DNA from: Symbiodinium natans
Lineage: Eukaryota; Sar; Dinophyceae; Suessiales; Symbiodiniaceae
NCBI GenBank assembly: GCA_905221605.1
Contig: CAJNDS010000429.1
Span: 62,001 to 126,000 of the forward strand
Direction: 5' to 3'
DNA: 64,000 nucleotides
Within the stretch, counting starts at the first letter, position 1; the number at the start of each line of letters is the position of its first letter. Position numbers and translations under genes: made by a program. Shown one piece after another: positions 1 through 9,393 of the stretch. The notes beneath the pieces were generated by a model. It was not told the origin of the DNA. It saw only the letters and a list, made by a program, of their open reading frames with translations, and ran no database searches.

Positions 1-218
1 GTGGAAAGGATTTCTGGAAAGTCAGAATCGCCCACAGTAGCGCAGCCGGATAACACGCATTGGCGGCGTGGCGGCAGCAAAAAGAGTTGAGACGCTTGTG
101 GGACCTCGACGCTCCAGGCTACCTCTCGCACATCCGATTCGATGCTCAAACGGAGCAGGAGCCATAGAACCGAACCATAGAACAAAGCGCCTAGAACCCT
201 CTCGAGCTACCACCAGCC
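1..218. other. noncoding left edge
   Basis: I see no convincing gene here. Short open frames overlap on both strands but none shows a domain or a paralogue in the window. The stretch is probably the 3' flank of a gene outside the window or an intergenic spacer. Confidence 0.4.
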
Positions 219-694
219 ATGGCAGCGCATTACGACAGCGATTTTTATCAGGCAGTGGTATCGAGTTTCATGAAAGCAGCACGCGAAATCCCATCGCGCT
301 TCGCGATTCAGCAACCGTTAAACCAAGAGCTCGCGCCTGCCGATGCCACCAAGAACATTCAGGCGCTGTCGCGCCACATGCGCCTTGGTGAGTCAGATGC
401 CCAGTGGCTGATGTACCTGGCAACTCAACTTCAGGCAAAAGTTGGGCCTTCCATGCTGTCTCACTTTTGGCTACTGAAGCAAGACATCGTTTCGGCAGAA
501 GAAAGACACAGAAGACCTCGAGAACCATCGCCTTTCAGCCTGCCGCCGGCCACGGCACAGATCCTACAAGCACAAACTCAAACGTGTCGTTCGTCAACGT
601 CAAGACACAGATCGAGATCTACCAGTCCATGATCGGTCGCGCCAGGGCCTCAATTAAACAGCTCATGAAGCCGTTCAAGAAGGATAACAATGCA
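219..694 (+). CDS. hypothetical protein, probably frameshifted
   Basis: The frame opens at an ATG preceded by ccagcc, a context like that of the neighbouring genes, and reads MAAHYDSDFYQAV. For about 90 residues it looks like an ordinary soluble protein (for example LGESDAQWLMYLATQLQAK). From about 505 it turns into Arg/Ser-rich low-quality sequence, while the frame one base behind becomes protein-like (QIEIYQSMIGRARASIKQLM). I infer a frameshift near 500-590, by mutation or sequencing error, or a spliced segment. No family is recognised. It is the first of the same-strand accessory genes that lead to the Helitron-like module. Confidence 0.4.
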
Positions 695-1044
695 GGTATG
701 CAGGCCCTTGGAGGAAGATTACAAAGCCCCGGAAAAACCCAATGCCAAATATTCCACGAACCATCGAACCAACCAAGGACATGCAGACGTCAACTCCTGC
801 AAAACTTGGAGCGTGCTGACGCACCGCACTGTCAGAGAGCCTGTACTCAAGTTCAAGTGCGAGAAAAAACAACGAGACAGCACTTACCTACATCGCTCAA
901 GCAAATCCAACCGCCGGCCCCAGCATGCACAAAGCAGGACGGCAAAGCAGACTGAAAATTTGCAGTTTCGTTCGCAGCGACGGCTCCGCAGATAGGAACA
1001 GACCTTTCCAAAACCCAGCCACAATCTAGACGAGCATCCCAGCC

Positions 1045-2064
1045 ATGGCGCTCTCGCAGACCACGATCGTGCAGAAGAGAAAGCGCTTCAGCGCAAGCAA
1101 CATCACCCCGTCCAAGGTGAGCCGCACCACGGATCCCAACAACGACACAGACGGCTCGGAAATCATCGTCGCGGTAAGGAACTGGGGCAGCGCCTTCAAC
1201 GTCTTCGAGGGCCTGACTCGAGACGATCCGCTCTGGCAGCTTCAGGTCATCCACGGCGGGCGCAACGCTTTCGGATACCAGGTACTGGCAGTGGCCAGAG
1301 AAGCGCTGCTGAAGCACCCCAACAACAACATCCGAGACCTCCAGCAACTGGAGTCCGTCCTGCACGTACGCCTCCTGAACGGAGCACCTCCTCACACCGG
1401 CGCACTGGACCCAGATGGCACCGGCATCGAAGCATGGCAAGTCGTGCTGTATGCGAGCTCCGTGACCAACGCCCTGGACTTCATCCATCTCGTGCTGAAA
1501 CACAAGGTGGCCAAAGGACAGCTGCTGCAGCTGCCCAACATGACCGTCGCGTGCCCAGACGGAAGCGTCGAGTCCGTCCCAGAACCATGGACACTGAACA
1601 CCAATCCTCCGCACTGCCCGAAAGCCTTCGCAGTCCTTCCACCCCGTGGACGCCGTCACGTACTCTGTCAAGTGGAACTCTCCGGCTCCAGGACCACAAC
1701 AGCGAGCAGCCAAGATTCAAAGGAAGAGCCCGAGCCGATCACCGAAGGGGAGGACAAGAACAACGCAAGCACACTCTACACCTTCAGCTTCTTCGGCGGC
1801 ATCTACTCCTACCGCGAACTGTTCGACGCGGCCAACGTCGAAGGCGGCTACAACGTGGGACCCGAAGGCAATCGAGACTACGTGCGTACCCTGGAGGTGA
1901 TGAACAACCAAGAAGGAAAAGACAGGCTGATGTCTCTGCACGAGCAAGTCCTGTTGAACGTGCCCATCTACCTGGTAGACGCCACCGAGAAACCCGACGA
2001 CGAGTTCGTCGCCTGGTTCACAAGCCTGCCCCACGTAGAGCTCGGAGAGAGAGCCAGCTCGTGA
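1045..2064 (+). CDS. hypothetical protein, 339 aa
   Basis: This is an intact, intronless frame with ATG in the context agccATGg. The N-terminus (MALSQTTIVQKRKRF) is basic and could be a nuclear localisation signal. The middle is a globular-looking alpha/beta stretch, and a Glu/Asp-rich linker (about residues 215-240) leads to a C-terminal region starting FSFFGGIYSYRELFDAANVE. I recognise no known domain. A decayed copy of the C-terminal part lies at about 8,281-8,530, which supports it as a real and formerly duplicated gene. The - strand frame over the same DNA is a shadow. Confidence 0.75.
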   Translation: MALSQTTIVQKRKRFSASNITPSKVSRTTDPNNDTDGSEIIVAVRNWGSAFNVFEGLTRDDPLWQLQVIHGGRNAFGYQVLAVAREALLKHPNNNIRDLQQLESVLHVRLLNGAPPHTGALDPDGTGIEAWQVVLYASSVTNALDFIHLVLKHKVAKGQLLQLPNMTVACPDGSVESVPEPWTLNTNPPHCPKAFAVLPPRGRRHVLCQVELSGSRTTTASSQDSKEEPEPITEGEDKNNASTLYTFSFFGGIYSYRELFDAANVEGGYNVGPEGNRDYVRTLEVMNNQEGKDRLMSLHEQVLLNVPIYLVDATEKPDDEFVAWFTSLPHVELGERASS

Positions 2065-2195
2065 GCTGCAGAAAATGTTCACAAATCAAGAGAGAGGCGC
2101 GGCAAAATGCACAGGCCCGCGCCCCGCCGTGAGCTGCAGAAGACGCTCACACATCAAGAGAGGCGTGGCAACATGCACAGGCCCACGCCCCGCCT
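2061..2195 (+). repeat. 67-bp direct repeat, two copies
   Basis: Two adjacent units start gtgagctgcagaa and end cgccccgcc. The first begins in the stop codon region of the 339-aa gene. A diverged third copy (aatgaacaggacagcgccccgc) follows the decayed paralogue at about 8,553. The unit therefore belongs to the 3' region of this gene family and was duplicated with it. Confidence 0.7.
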
Positions 2196-2406
2196 GCATT
2201 TGTAAAAGTACGTCCCGAGTATACTTTACAAACGCCCCCGACACGCGAAAGAAAGAAGCATCATGCAAGAAGCACAGGCCGCTTGTCAGAAACGCCCTCG
2301 CATGTCTCATACGTTCACAGCAACGGCGCATGCTACACCCGCAGCTCATTGGCTTACTTGCTTGTCAAGACCGCCGCCTTACACCGCGCCTGTGATCATC
2401 GAAGAC

Positions 2407-2697
2407 ATGTCGGCGACCCGCAGCACTGGCTTCGGTCCGACGCCTGCAACTAACAGCATTATCGACGCTTTCAAGAAAGCTCCGCAAAAAGAGCTCACAT
2501 CTGGAACGTTCGCAGAGAACACGGCCGCAGCCAACAACAAGAACGATGGCAACAAGGTCATCTCCGTACTGAGACCCTCTTGCGTACCTCACCTTCTACA
2601 GCACCAAGCCTGCCAGGACTGTCCCGCGCGCGCGGCAACCACTGCATCGATGACAGCGCCGGCAGCGAGCACGAGAAGCAACGAGGCAATGCCGTAG
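2407..2697 (+). CDS. small hypothetical protein, paralogue of 8,776
   Basis: A short ORF (96 aa) starts MSATRSTGFGPTPATN. Its first ~27 residues are clearly repeated at 8,776 (MSATDTRPFGPTPATN...), in both cases just downstream of a copy of the 339-aa gene family. Conservation of this N-terminus between two copies is the main evidence that it is coded. The C-terminal half is Ala/Ser/Thr-rich and not conserved. Function unknown. Confidence 0.45.
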   Translation: MSATRSTGFGPTPATNSIIDAFKKAPQKELTSGTFAENTAAANNKNDGNKVISVLRPSCVPHLLQHQACQDCPARAATTASMTAPAASTRSNEAMP

Positions 2698-2916
2698 GCA
2701 GCAGCTTATAGGTTGAAACCGTGGTCTGTGCCCGACAAAACAAACTAAGAAAGACAGCCGATTCAGCCTGCAGGCCGGGCCAGCAGCTTTTGTTTGATCA
2801 CAAACACAGGCCGAAGAAAAGTCGACCGAAGTTCCGTCGACTCCACGCGAGGATCTTCGACGAGAACCACCAAGCAACAACGACCACGCCATGCCACAGG
2901 CAGGGTCCGAGAAACA

Positions 2917-3263
2917 TGCAACCAACTGAACTAAGCCGCCGTCCCAACAGCACCTCCTCTCAGAAACGCTCGAAGGTCGAAGAAGACACATCGGAAGGCG
3001 GCTTGGCATCATCGGAACCGCCTGCGGATGCAAAGGCCAGGAAGTTTCGCTTCGCGTCTGTCGACCTATTGGACACCTGGAATTACCATGCGCAGGCTCC
3101 AGAAAAGAAAGCTTCCATCGAGAAGAATCATGAAGGAACAGGAGATCAGGCCACGCAAAAGGCCCCCATTCCTTATCTGGGAGAGCGAATAGGGTGCATG
3201 TCAACAGCACCTCGCCCCACAAACATTCGAAGGTCGAAGGAGAGACGTCAGAAGCCCACTTGA
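2917..3263 (+). pseudogene. partial duplicate of the ASCH-gene N-terminal region
   Basis: The frame from MQPTELSRRPNSTSS carries a segment (AKARKFRF ... QATQKAPIPYLGERI) that matches the region just before the ASCH domain of the gene at 3,441-4,106. The sequence after GERI is lost and replaced by the next repeat copy. It reads as a truncated leader duplicate and may still be transcribed as part of the downstream gene. No ASCH domain of its own is present. Confidence 0.45.
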
Positions 3264-3545
3264 CCCTTGCAGAACAGCCTGCGTATGTGAAGGCCGGGAA
3301 GTTCCGCTGCATGTCTGCCAACCTGTCGCACCCGTGCGCAGGCTCCGGAAACGAAAACCTGCATCGAGAAGGAGCGTCAAGGAACAGAAGATCAGGCCAG
3401 AGGACCACCTGCGGATGTGAAGGCAGGGAAGTTTCGCCGCATGTCGGCCAACCTGTCACAGGCTCCGGAAACGAAAGCTTCCACCGAGAAGAAGCACCAA
3501 GGAACAGAAGATCAGGCCACACAAGAGGCCCCGATGCCTTGTCTG
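2947..3545 (+). repeat. about 250-bp tandem repeat of ASCH-gene leader
   Basis: Three diverged copies of a leader segment are recognisable by gcggatgtgaaggcaggga-like blocks at about 3,028, 3,280 and 3,413. The copies lie in different reading frames. Only the last runs in frame into the ASCH domain, so the array looks like decaying exon duplications. Confidence 0.55.
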
Positions 3546-4106
3546 GGGGAGCGAATCATGGTCATCAAAGAGCCATGGTTGCAACTCATCCTCAACAAGC
3601 TGAAAACGATGGAAATTCGACGCAGTCCCGCCGAACCGGGAAAGACATGGCTGGCATTCGATGGCCAAGTGTTCGGCGCGGCATACATCTCTCACTGCGT
3701 CCAGATCACACGTGAGGAGTTCGAAGCCACCAGGGAGCAGCACCAACACTTGGGAGACATGCCCCCCCACGCAAAGGTCTACGCACTCACGCTGCAGAAC
3801 ATCGTCCGACTGGAGTCGCCGGTCCCGCACTACCGGCCGCCAACGACAGCACCCTGGACGATCTTTCGCACCGAGCCTGCCGAGAAAGTCAGAGGGCCAA
3901 AAAGGAAGAGAGCCCTCCAGGCCTCACAAGAAGGGTCTTCAGTCCTGCCGATTCAGGGCATGACCCTCCACGAGACCCCGTCAGAACAAGAAGCAGGAAG
4001 TCCGACCTGCTCCGTCATCTCAACGCCAGACAAGGATGGCGAGAAAGACGAGCCCACGGCCAAAAAGCAAGATGCGAAGGACAAAGACAAGGAGAACGAG
4101 TCCTGA
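3441..4106 (+). CDS. ASCH-domain (PUA-like) protein
   Basis: The likely start is the ATG of MSANLSQAPET; an in-frame GTG lies 24 bases earlier. Residues about 34-150 fit an ASCH domain, the PUA-like fold found in ASC-1 type RNA-binding proteins. They show GERIMVIKEPWLQLILN, then KTMEIRR, a glycine/beta stretch, YALTL, and a closing PxPxYRPP...W.IF. ASCH proteins are usually proposed to bind RNA or modified nucleotides; the substrate here is unknown. The C-terminal ~75 residues are Lys/Glu/Asp-rich and probably disordered. A close paralogue lies at 9,394-10,008 and a degenerate relative at 4,523-5,022. Confidence 0.7.
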   Translation: MSANLSQAPETKASTEKKHQGTEDQATQEAPMPCLGERIMVIKEPWLQLILNKLKTMEIRRSPAEPGKTWLAFDGQVFGAAYISHCVQITREEFEATREQHQHLGDMPPHAKVYALTLQNIVRLESPVPHYRPPTTAPWTIFRTEPAEKVRGPKRKRALQASQEGSSVLPIQGMTLHETPSEQEAGSPTCSVISTPDKDGEKDEPTAKKQDAKDKDKENES

Positions 4107-4522
4107 AAAGGCGTGAGGGCAATGCTTTCACGCTCCTGACCACGAAAAACTGAAAGAGCCAAAAACACGGACCAGTTTCAAACCAACCAGAACATGCATG
4201 TCGCGAGAAAAACAATCCGAATCGGCACTGCTGCAAGCAGCCAGCGGTTGCACGTTTTTTTCTTCCGAAAGCCATTCTCATGGGCCGCATGGTACCAGAC
4301 GCAGAGAAGCCACTGGCTCAAGCCAAGCTCGCAAAAAGTTTCCAAGCACCATGCGCCGATCCATCAAGTCGATCCGCGATGCAGAAAGCACAGGCGCCGA
4401 AAGAATGACATTCTCGCACGCAACGCATGCTCTTCCTGTGCTCACTGAGGTCAGGAGGACAACATACGCGAGGCATACCAAGCCTTCGGCGATACTACGC
4501 ACGCCATAAAGATTCGACCAAA
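4107..4522. other. intergenic spacer
   Basis: No recognisable gene, repeat or regulatory motif. Short frames exist on both strands but lack conservation within the window. Confidence 0.4.
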
Positions 4523-5022
4523 ATGGCTGCGAGAAATACTCTCAGGCACCAGGAGTTTTTCCCCTGCACTCATGTTTCCATGCTAATTCCGAAACTGCTG
4601 CAAGTACCCACAGGAACCAAAACCGTGGAACTGCGACCAATGCGCTGTCCGATGAGCCTGCTCATGACGAAGATCAGCTTGATGGAAACAGGCACCAAGC
4701 TCATCCGAGGGACAGCATTGATAGGCAGCTCGCGTCATCTCACAAAAGACGAAAAGAGCCGGTTCTCCAACATCTTGCAGGCCAGGAGCTTGTTGCGGAC
4801 ATGTGCAAAATATCATGGGGTTTGGGAATCTTGGCTGTTCAGGAGCTCAACTACAACCCCAACAAGACCTACGCATGGACCTCACAGGAGGTGCAAGAAC
4901 ACTCCCATCACTTCCAGGCACGCCCTGTCAAGCAAAGGCAAAAAAAACTACCCGGTCCTGACCCAACACACCGGTGCGAGGATCAGTGGTCTGGCTACGA
5001 CGTGAGCATTGAGCAGAAATGA
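4523..5022 (+). pseudogene. degenerate ASCH-like protein with a frameshift
   Basis: From the ATG of MAARNTLRHQEFF the frame shows LIPKLL...TKTVELRP and IRGTALIGSS, the pattern of the first half of an ASCH domain (substrate-binding TxELR strand, then a beta strand). Near 4,810 protein-likeness moves one frame over, where ELNYNPNKTYAWTSQEVQ resembles the end of an ASCH fold (YAW strand). I infer one frameshift. This copy is more diverged than the two other ASCH genes. Confidence 0.4.
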
Positions 5023-5310
5023 CAGACCGGCAACTCCAGGTGTCAAGAAGCCGGAGAAAACGCAAACATGGCGAAGCGACTCCGTTGTAGACAAGCTTGA
5101 CGGCAAAAAGCCGAAAAAGGGAAGCGCCGTACAATGCTCTTTGAAGGCTCATCTGCTGCGCCTTCGATATACTAGAATTTCATACGGCAGAGAAAGGTTT
5201 AGAAACCTCAAAACGGCACACAGATAGGTCCCCAAATTCTGCAGCATTTTCTGTCTACTCAAGCAAACACAAGCACGTGCTCCCGGGCTCCCAGGATCCG
5301 CCGCCAGAAC

Positions 5311-5733
5311 ATGGCCCAACATGTGCCGAAGAGCCCGACTGCCACACCGAGCCGCCAAAGCCCAAGAGGAGTGGAGCCACCAGTCAAAATCGGATCAGTC
5401 GTTGTGTCACTGCCCTCTGGCCGAAGCACAGACATAGAGGTGTACCATGGCACAACAGTACGAGCTTTGGCCATGACAGCTTGGCGCCGACTAACCACAG
5501 TCCCTACCTTGTGCCCTGCCGAAGCGCACTTCACGGTGGCAGATTTCGAACTCATGGGCAGAAGCCAGCCGAATCTCGCCCTCGTGAGCAGCGACGGTGA
5601 ACGCTTACATCTCGACAGCGCCTTCTGGAACTTCGTCCGACCAGAAATGACACTCACCTTGGCTCGAAACTTAGCACAATCGGAGCCGCCAAGCCCTCTC
5701 GAAAAGTCCCCAAAACAGCCCGACCGCCGTTAA
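5311..5733 (+). CDS. small protein, possible ubiquitin-like fold
   Basis: A 140-aa intronless ORF. Residues about 25-120 run IGSVVVSLPSGRSTDIEV, a TVRALAMTAWRRL helix, LALVSSDGERLHL and EMTLTLA. This order (beta hairpin, long helix, strands, closing strand) resembles the beta-grasp ubiquitin-like domains common in dinoflagellate proteins, but there is no strong signature, so the fold is inference. The C-terminal tail is Pro/Ser/Lys-rich. It is not obviously duplicated in the window. Confidence 0.55.
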   Translation: MAQHVPKSPTATPSRQSPRGVEPPVKIGSVVVSLPSGRSTDIEVYHGTTVRALAMTAWRRLTTVPTLCPAEAHFTVADFELMGRSQPNLALVSSDGERLHLDSAFWNFVRPEMTLTLARNLAQSEPPSPLEKSPKQPDRR

Positions 5734-6004
5734 GGTGCAAACATCACGCCAGACGGCGCCAGAAGTGAGCGAGAAAACAAATTCGACGACCGCATAAGGG
5801 GACTAGCCTTTTTCCTTAGCCTGAAGACTTACTTCTGCTGCAGAGCTCAAAAGCAGAAGTGCTGCATTCCAGAGCACCCGGGCATTTGAGAGCACGGCGG
5901 GTCATGTTCCTCAACAACTGGCCAGGTCAACAGAATCTCCGCAGCAAGTTGGCTCCAAATTGAACAACGTGCGCATCCATATGCTGCCCTAGCAGCGCCA
6001 GGAC

Positions 6005-6550
6005 ATGGCAAGATCTCAGTTGCCCGCCAACGTTTGGATGAACGTGCTCGATTTCGCAGGCGCACAGCACACCATGATCGTGACGGAGGACCCGGACCTA
6101 CCCCAGGACCCGGAAGACTGGCCCAGAGCCCTCGGAATATGCAAGGAACTGCAAGAGTCGAATATCGTCGAGGACTGCATTTCAAAAGTGCTGATCTGCG
6201 AAGATTGCGGAATCCAACACAGGATCGTCGTCCTGACAGCCAACAGGTGGAACTTGACCAGCTCGCGAGCTTTGATGGCAGTCAACCGCAGCACAGCTAG
6301 CAGCTTTCATCACCAAGTCGCGCCCAACAGCAGCAACGCGCACCCCAACCCCAGCTGCTGGATCAAGATACACCGCGTCGGTCAGGATTACGTGCAGCTC
6401 GAGATGCCGGTCCAGAAGTTTCACACGCTGAAGTGGTCGTGGATTCTTCCAGGAACCATTCCCTGCACCTCGCCTCCTCCAAGCATCCGATTCGTTTCGC
6501 TCTTGAAGGACTACACCATAGCCAAACAAATTCGGCATCACAAGCTCTGA
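6005..6550 (+). CDS. hypothetical protein with F-box-like start
   Basis: A 181-aa ORF beginning MARSQLPANVWMNVLDFAG. The LPxxVWxxVLxF opening resembles the first helix of an F-box, but the rest of an F-box is not clear. Two Cys (LICEDCG) near residue 67 could bind metal. The second half has alternating hydrophobic stretches (VQLEMPVQKFHTLKWSWILPG). Function unknown. An F-box reading would fit the ubiquitin-related neighbours but is speculative. Confidence 0.5.
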   Translation: MARSQLPANVWMNVLDFAGAQHTMIVTEDPDLPQDPEDWPRALGICKELQESNIVEDCISKVLICEDCGIQHRIVVLTANRWNLTSSRALMAVNRSTASSFHHQVAPNSSNAHPNPSCWIKIHRVGQDYVQLEMPVQKFHTLKWSWILPGTIPCTSPPPSIRFVSLLKDYTIAKQIRHHKL

Positions 6551-6734
6551 TTTCCGGGCACCCGTTTAAAACAGCAAGAGCGAGCTGAGCATGACTGACA
6601 AGAGTCGCGCACTTGCAACGAGATAGTGGTAGGAAGTAGCGAGAAAAGCCAGGGAACTGCAGGCAAACGCTGACTACCGCGCGAAAAAGAAGGCTGCGCT
6701 TGTGCAGAGATTGCATTATCACATCAGTTTACCC

Positions 6735-7096
6735 ATGGGCAATGTTGTCACGGCATTTGAGCGCATCTTTACCAGTCACAACATCCCAAAGCAGAGGGCT
6801 CGAGAAGTCCCATCTGAGACAAGCCTGCGGCCGACAATACTGCGCGGCACGCCGAGACCCGAATGCGGGGAACCTACAGGCTACGAGATCACATCACAAG
6901 CAGCGTCAGTCCCGATCGAGTTCAACGCCGGTCTAGAAGCCCTGCGAGAGACCACGGTCCGGCAGCAGTTCCCTCCGCGACAGAAGTACGGGAACTCCAA
7001 CAGCAAGTCCGGCATCTCACAGCCTGCGTTCAAGCCTTGCAAGAAGCAGTGACCTTACTCAAGACAGCCTTGCGTCAATCAGCCGAGTCAGCCTAA
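6735..7096 (+). CDS. hypothetical coiled-coil protein, frameshifted
   Basis: The frame opens at MGNVVTAFERIFTSHN and is protein-like to about 6,970. The frame one base behind then carries a clear heptad-like coiled coil (EVRELQQQVRHLTACVQAL) ending at a stop at 7,096. I infer that the two halves belong to one ~120-aa protein broken by a frameshift. Family unknown. Confidence 0.4.
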
Positions 7097-7362
7097 TTCA
7101 TGCACGTACAACACCTTCACGTGAAAGGCGTGACAATCAACTTGAAAAACCCCAACGAGCAGCTCTCAGCCGGCAAAACCTGCGCCCAACTGCTGCCAAA
7201 ACGAAACGCATGTGGAGCCAAACGTTGCAGCGAGTAGAAAACTACGACCCCCGTCAGTGCCAAACTGCAAATCAAACCAGCGTGTGGCCGCAACACGGGC
7301 TCAAGCCGGAACCAACAACAAAGCACGCATCAGTGAACAAGCATAGAGTAGCGGCAGCTCCC

Positions 7363-7959
7363 ATGTCGACCATCGACTACTCCAAGTGGGAGAAACTCCA
7401 GGAAGGCAGTGACGAAGAGGTGTTTCAGAAACCGCTACCTCCGAGCTCACCACGACAGCCCATCAAAGTCGGACCGTTCGCAGTGGCCAGCCCTCGCCTT
7501 CCAGACGATCCTGCAGCACGCCGCGAAGTTCTTCGTGAACAAAAAGAGCTTCGCGATTTCGTGCGGTTGCATCCCTGTCCCGCAGAAGCAGACCTCCACG
7601 CATGGCTTCGCAGGATGCATGAGCACTCCAAGAAGCCACAAGTGAAACATGACACATTTGCCTGGGTCATGCGAAACATGGAATGGGACTCGCAACACCT
7701 TGCATGGTTCCACTACCCCTCCTTTCGCGTTCTGTGGGAGTCCGCCACTTTGGCACCGAGCACTGCCTTCGCCGGCCAACGCAGCGCTGGCATTACGTTG
7801 TACGAGCGCGGGGGCAAACCCTGCATGCAGTTCAACTTCTACGCCCTGCATCACGCCATGGCCGGTGAGGACTTTCACGCGAACGCACCCTTCCCAGTCT
7901 ACACCTTCGCAGGCGACATTGAAAAGGTCTGGGACGGCATCGGATCGTGGTGGGCATAG
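7363..7959 (+). CDS. hypothetical protein, 198 aa
   Basis: I chose the ATG of MSTIDYSKWEKLQ because DYSKW followed by an acidic patch (GSDEE) is a common N-terminus of eukaryotic proteins, similar to the start of Cdc37-type co-chaperones. An upstream in-frame start adds 51 unlikely residues. The rest holds a charged helix (RREVLREQKELRDFV), a Trp-rich centre (FAWVMRNMEWDSQHLAWF) and an aromatic C-terminus. No enzymatic motif is visible, and no paralogue occurs in the window. Confidence 0.6.
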   Translation: MSTIDYSKWEKLQEGSDEEVFQKPLPPSSPRQPIKVGPFAVASPRLPDDPAARREVLREQKELRDFVRLHPCPAEADLHAWLRRMHEHSKKPQVKHDTFAWVMRNMEWDSQHLAWFHYPSFRVLWESATLAPSTAFAGQRSAGITLYERGGKPCMQFNFYALHHAMAGEDFHANAPFPVYTFAGDIEKVWDGIGSWWA

Positions 7960-8280
7960 AGGACCACAAGAAACAGAACAAGAAGCGAAGAAAAGCAAGA
8001 AACAGGCACGCTGCAAGTGCGCGAGCTGTCCACCCAAGGCCTAAGAAGCACCGCAACCACCATTTGCATGCGAAGCAAGGTCAACGCATTTCCGAAGCAT
8101 ACCGGCTCGAGCAGCGTAACTACGTGAGCGGTCAGTGGCAAACAACGCGCCAGAAGCTCAGACACAGAAGAATGCGAGAGCATCATGACGCGATGTGCGG
8201 CAGTATGAGTCAGATGCATGCCTAGCGGTCTATAGCTTCAGATTACCATCTCGAATTCGGCCGTACAGATCACAGCACCT

Positions 8281-8530
8281 ACTTGCCCAGGACTACTTTC
8301 GCGAGCTGCTCAACGCGGCCAACGTCGAGGATGGCTGCATTGTGGAACCCCAAAGAAAAATAGAGACTACGTGCGTACCGTGGAAATGTGCAACAACTAA
8401 GGAAGGGTAAGAGAAGCTGACGTCCCTGCCCGAACACATATTGCTGAACATTCACAGCTATCTGGCGGAGGCCGCCGAGAATTCCCACGACAAGTTCGTC
8501 GCCTGGTTCACCAGCCGGTCTGACATGTAG
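8281..8530 (+). pseudogene. decayed C-terminal copy of the 339-aa protein
   Basis: Readable fragments (YFRELLNAANVEDG, then in shifted frames sequence matching the 339-aa protein's last ~75 residues) align in order with 1,810-2,045. The nucleotide blocks ctcaacgcggccaacgtcg and gacaagttcgtcgcctgg are close to the functional copy. Stops and frameshifts interrupt it, and the 5' two thirds are missing. Confidence 0.65.
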
Positions 8531-8775
8531 CTGTATCAAGTAAAGCACAGCAAAATGAACAGGACAGCGCCCCGCTTGCAATTTTAAGTACTTGCCGACG
8601 ACAGAAGTGCCAGCTCAACCGGAACGCGAGAGAAAAGACTCCAAGATGCAAATGCGTGTCAGAAGTGTCCAGACACGTGCAGACACTCACGGAACAGCGT
8701 GCAAAGACGAGCCTGCAGCGCGTTTGCTCATTGAAAAGCGCATCCACTCAAACCTCTCCTGCGACCATCCGAGAC

Positions 8776-8919
8776 ATGTCAGCGACAGACACCAGGCCTT
8801 TTGGACCGACTCCTGCGACCAACTGCATCATCGACGCTTTGAAGAAAGCTCCACAGCAGCATGACGGAGCCGGTAAGGTCACGGTGCCAGCGGTCAACGA
8901 CGGCCAGGCCATCAGCTGA
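8776..8919 (+). CDS. small ORF, paralogue of 2,407
   Basis: MSATDTRPFGPTPATNCIID matches the start of the small gene at 2,407. The 47-aa frame stops early (QAIS), so it is probably a truncated copy. It sits downstream of the decayed 339-aa paralogue, preserving the gene order of the first block. Confidence 0.4.
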   Translation: MSATDTRPFGPTPATNCIIDALKKAPQQHDGAGKVTVPAVNDGQAIS

Positions 8920-9393
8920 ACCCAGAACCCGGTAGTTCACCTGCTGCACGGCCGCTGCCGCCCCTGTCAGGACAACTCCGCACAAGCGGCAACCGCTACA
9001 TCCACAAAGGCACCGACTACAAGCTCGACAAGCAAACAGGCTTTCAACAAATCCACTATTAGGTACAAAGGCGGAAAATCCAGGATAAAGATATGCAGAG
9101 CATCCAGGTTTAAGCTGTTCCCATAGTTTCTACTCAACACTCGCAGGCCGAAGAGAAAGAAGAAGCAATCAAAGTTCCATCGGGTTCGCGCGATGATTCT
9201 CGGGCGGCTAAATCAAAAAGCCATCGCGCCTTATCAGAGGATCCGGGTTACCGAAAAATAGAATTACATGCTAACATTCCGGATTTGATGCACAAGACTG
9301 TTGTATTCCTGCTCCATCACAGACAAGTCGGAAAGGATGTGTTGGATGCCGACCTAGAGCTGATGGAGAAGCTCCTGTCAGAGACATCGACGG
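8920..9393. other. decayed spacer of the duplicated block
   Basis: No intact gene. The stretch around 9,145-9,210 (gcaggccgaagagaaa... gttcgcgcgatgattctcg) aligns with about 2,785-2,855, so it is the counterpart of the spacer before the first ASCH gene. Confidence 0.45.

Noticed and set aside
853-1713. 286-aa open frame on the - strand
   Set aside because: Antisense shadow of the 339-aa gene. Its composition follows from the + strand codons, and there is no domain or paralogue.
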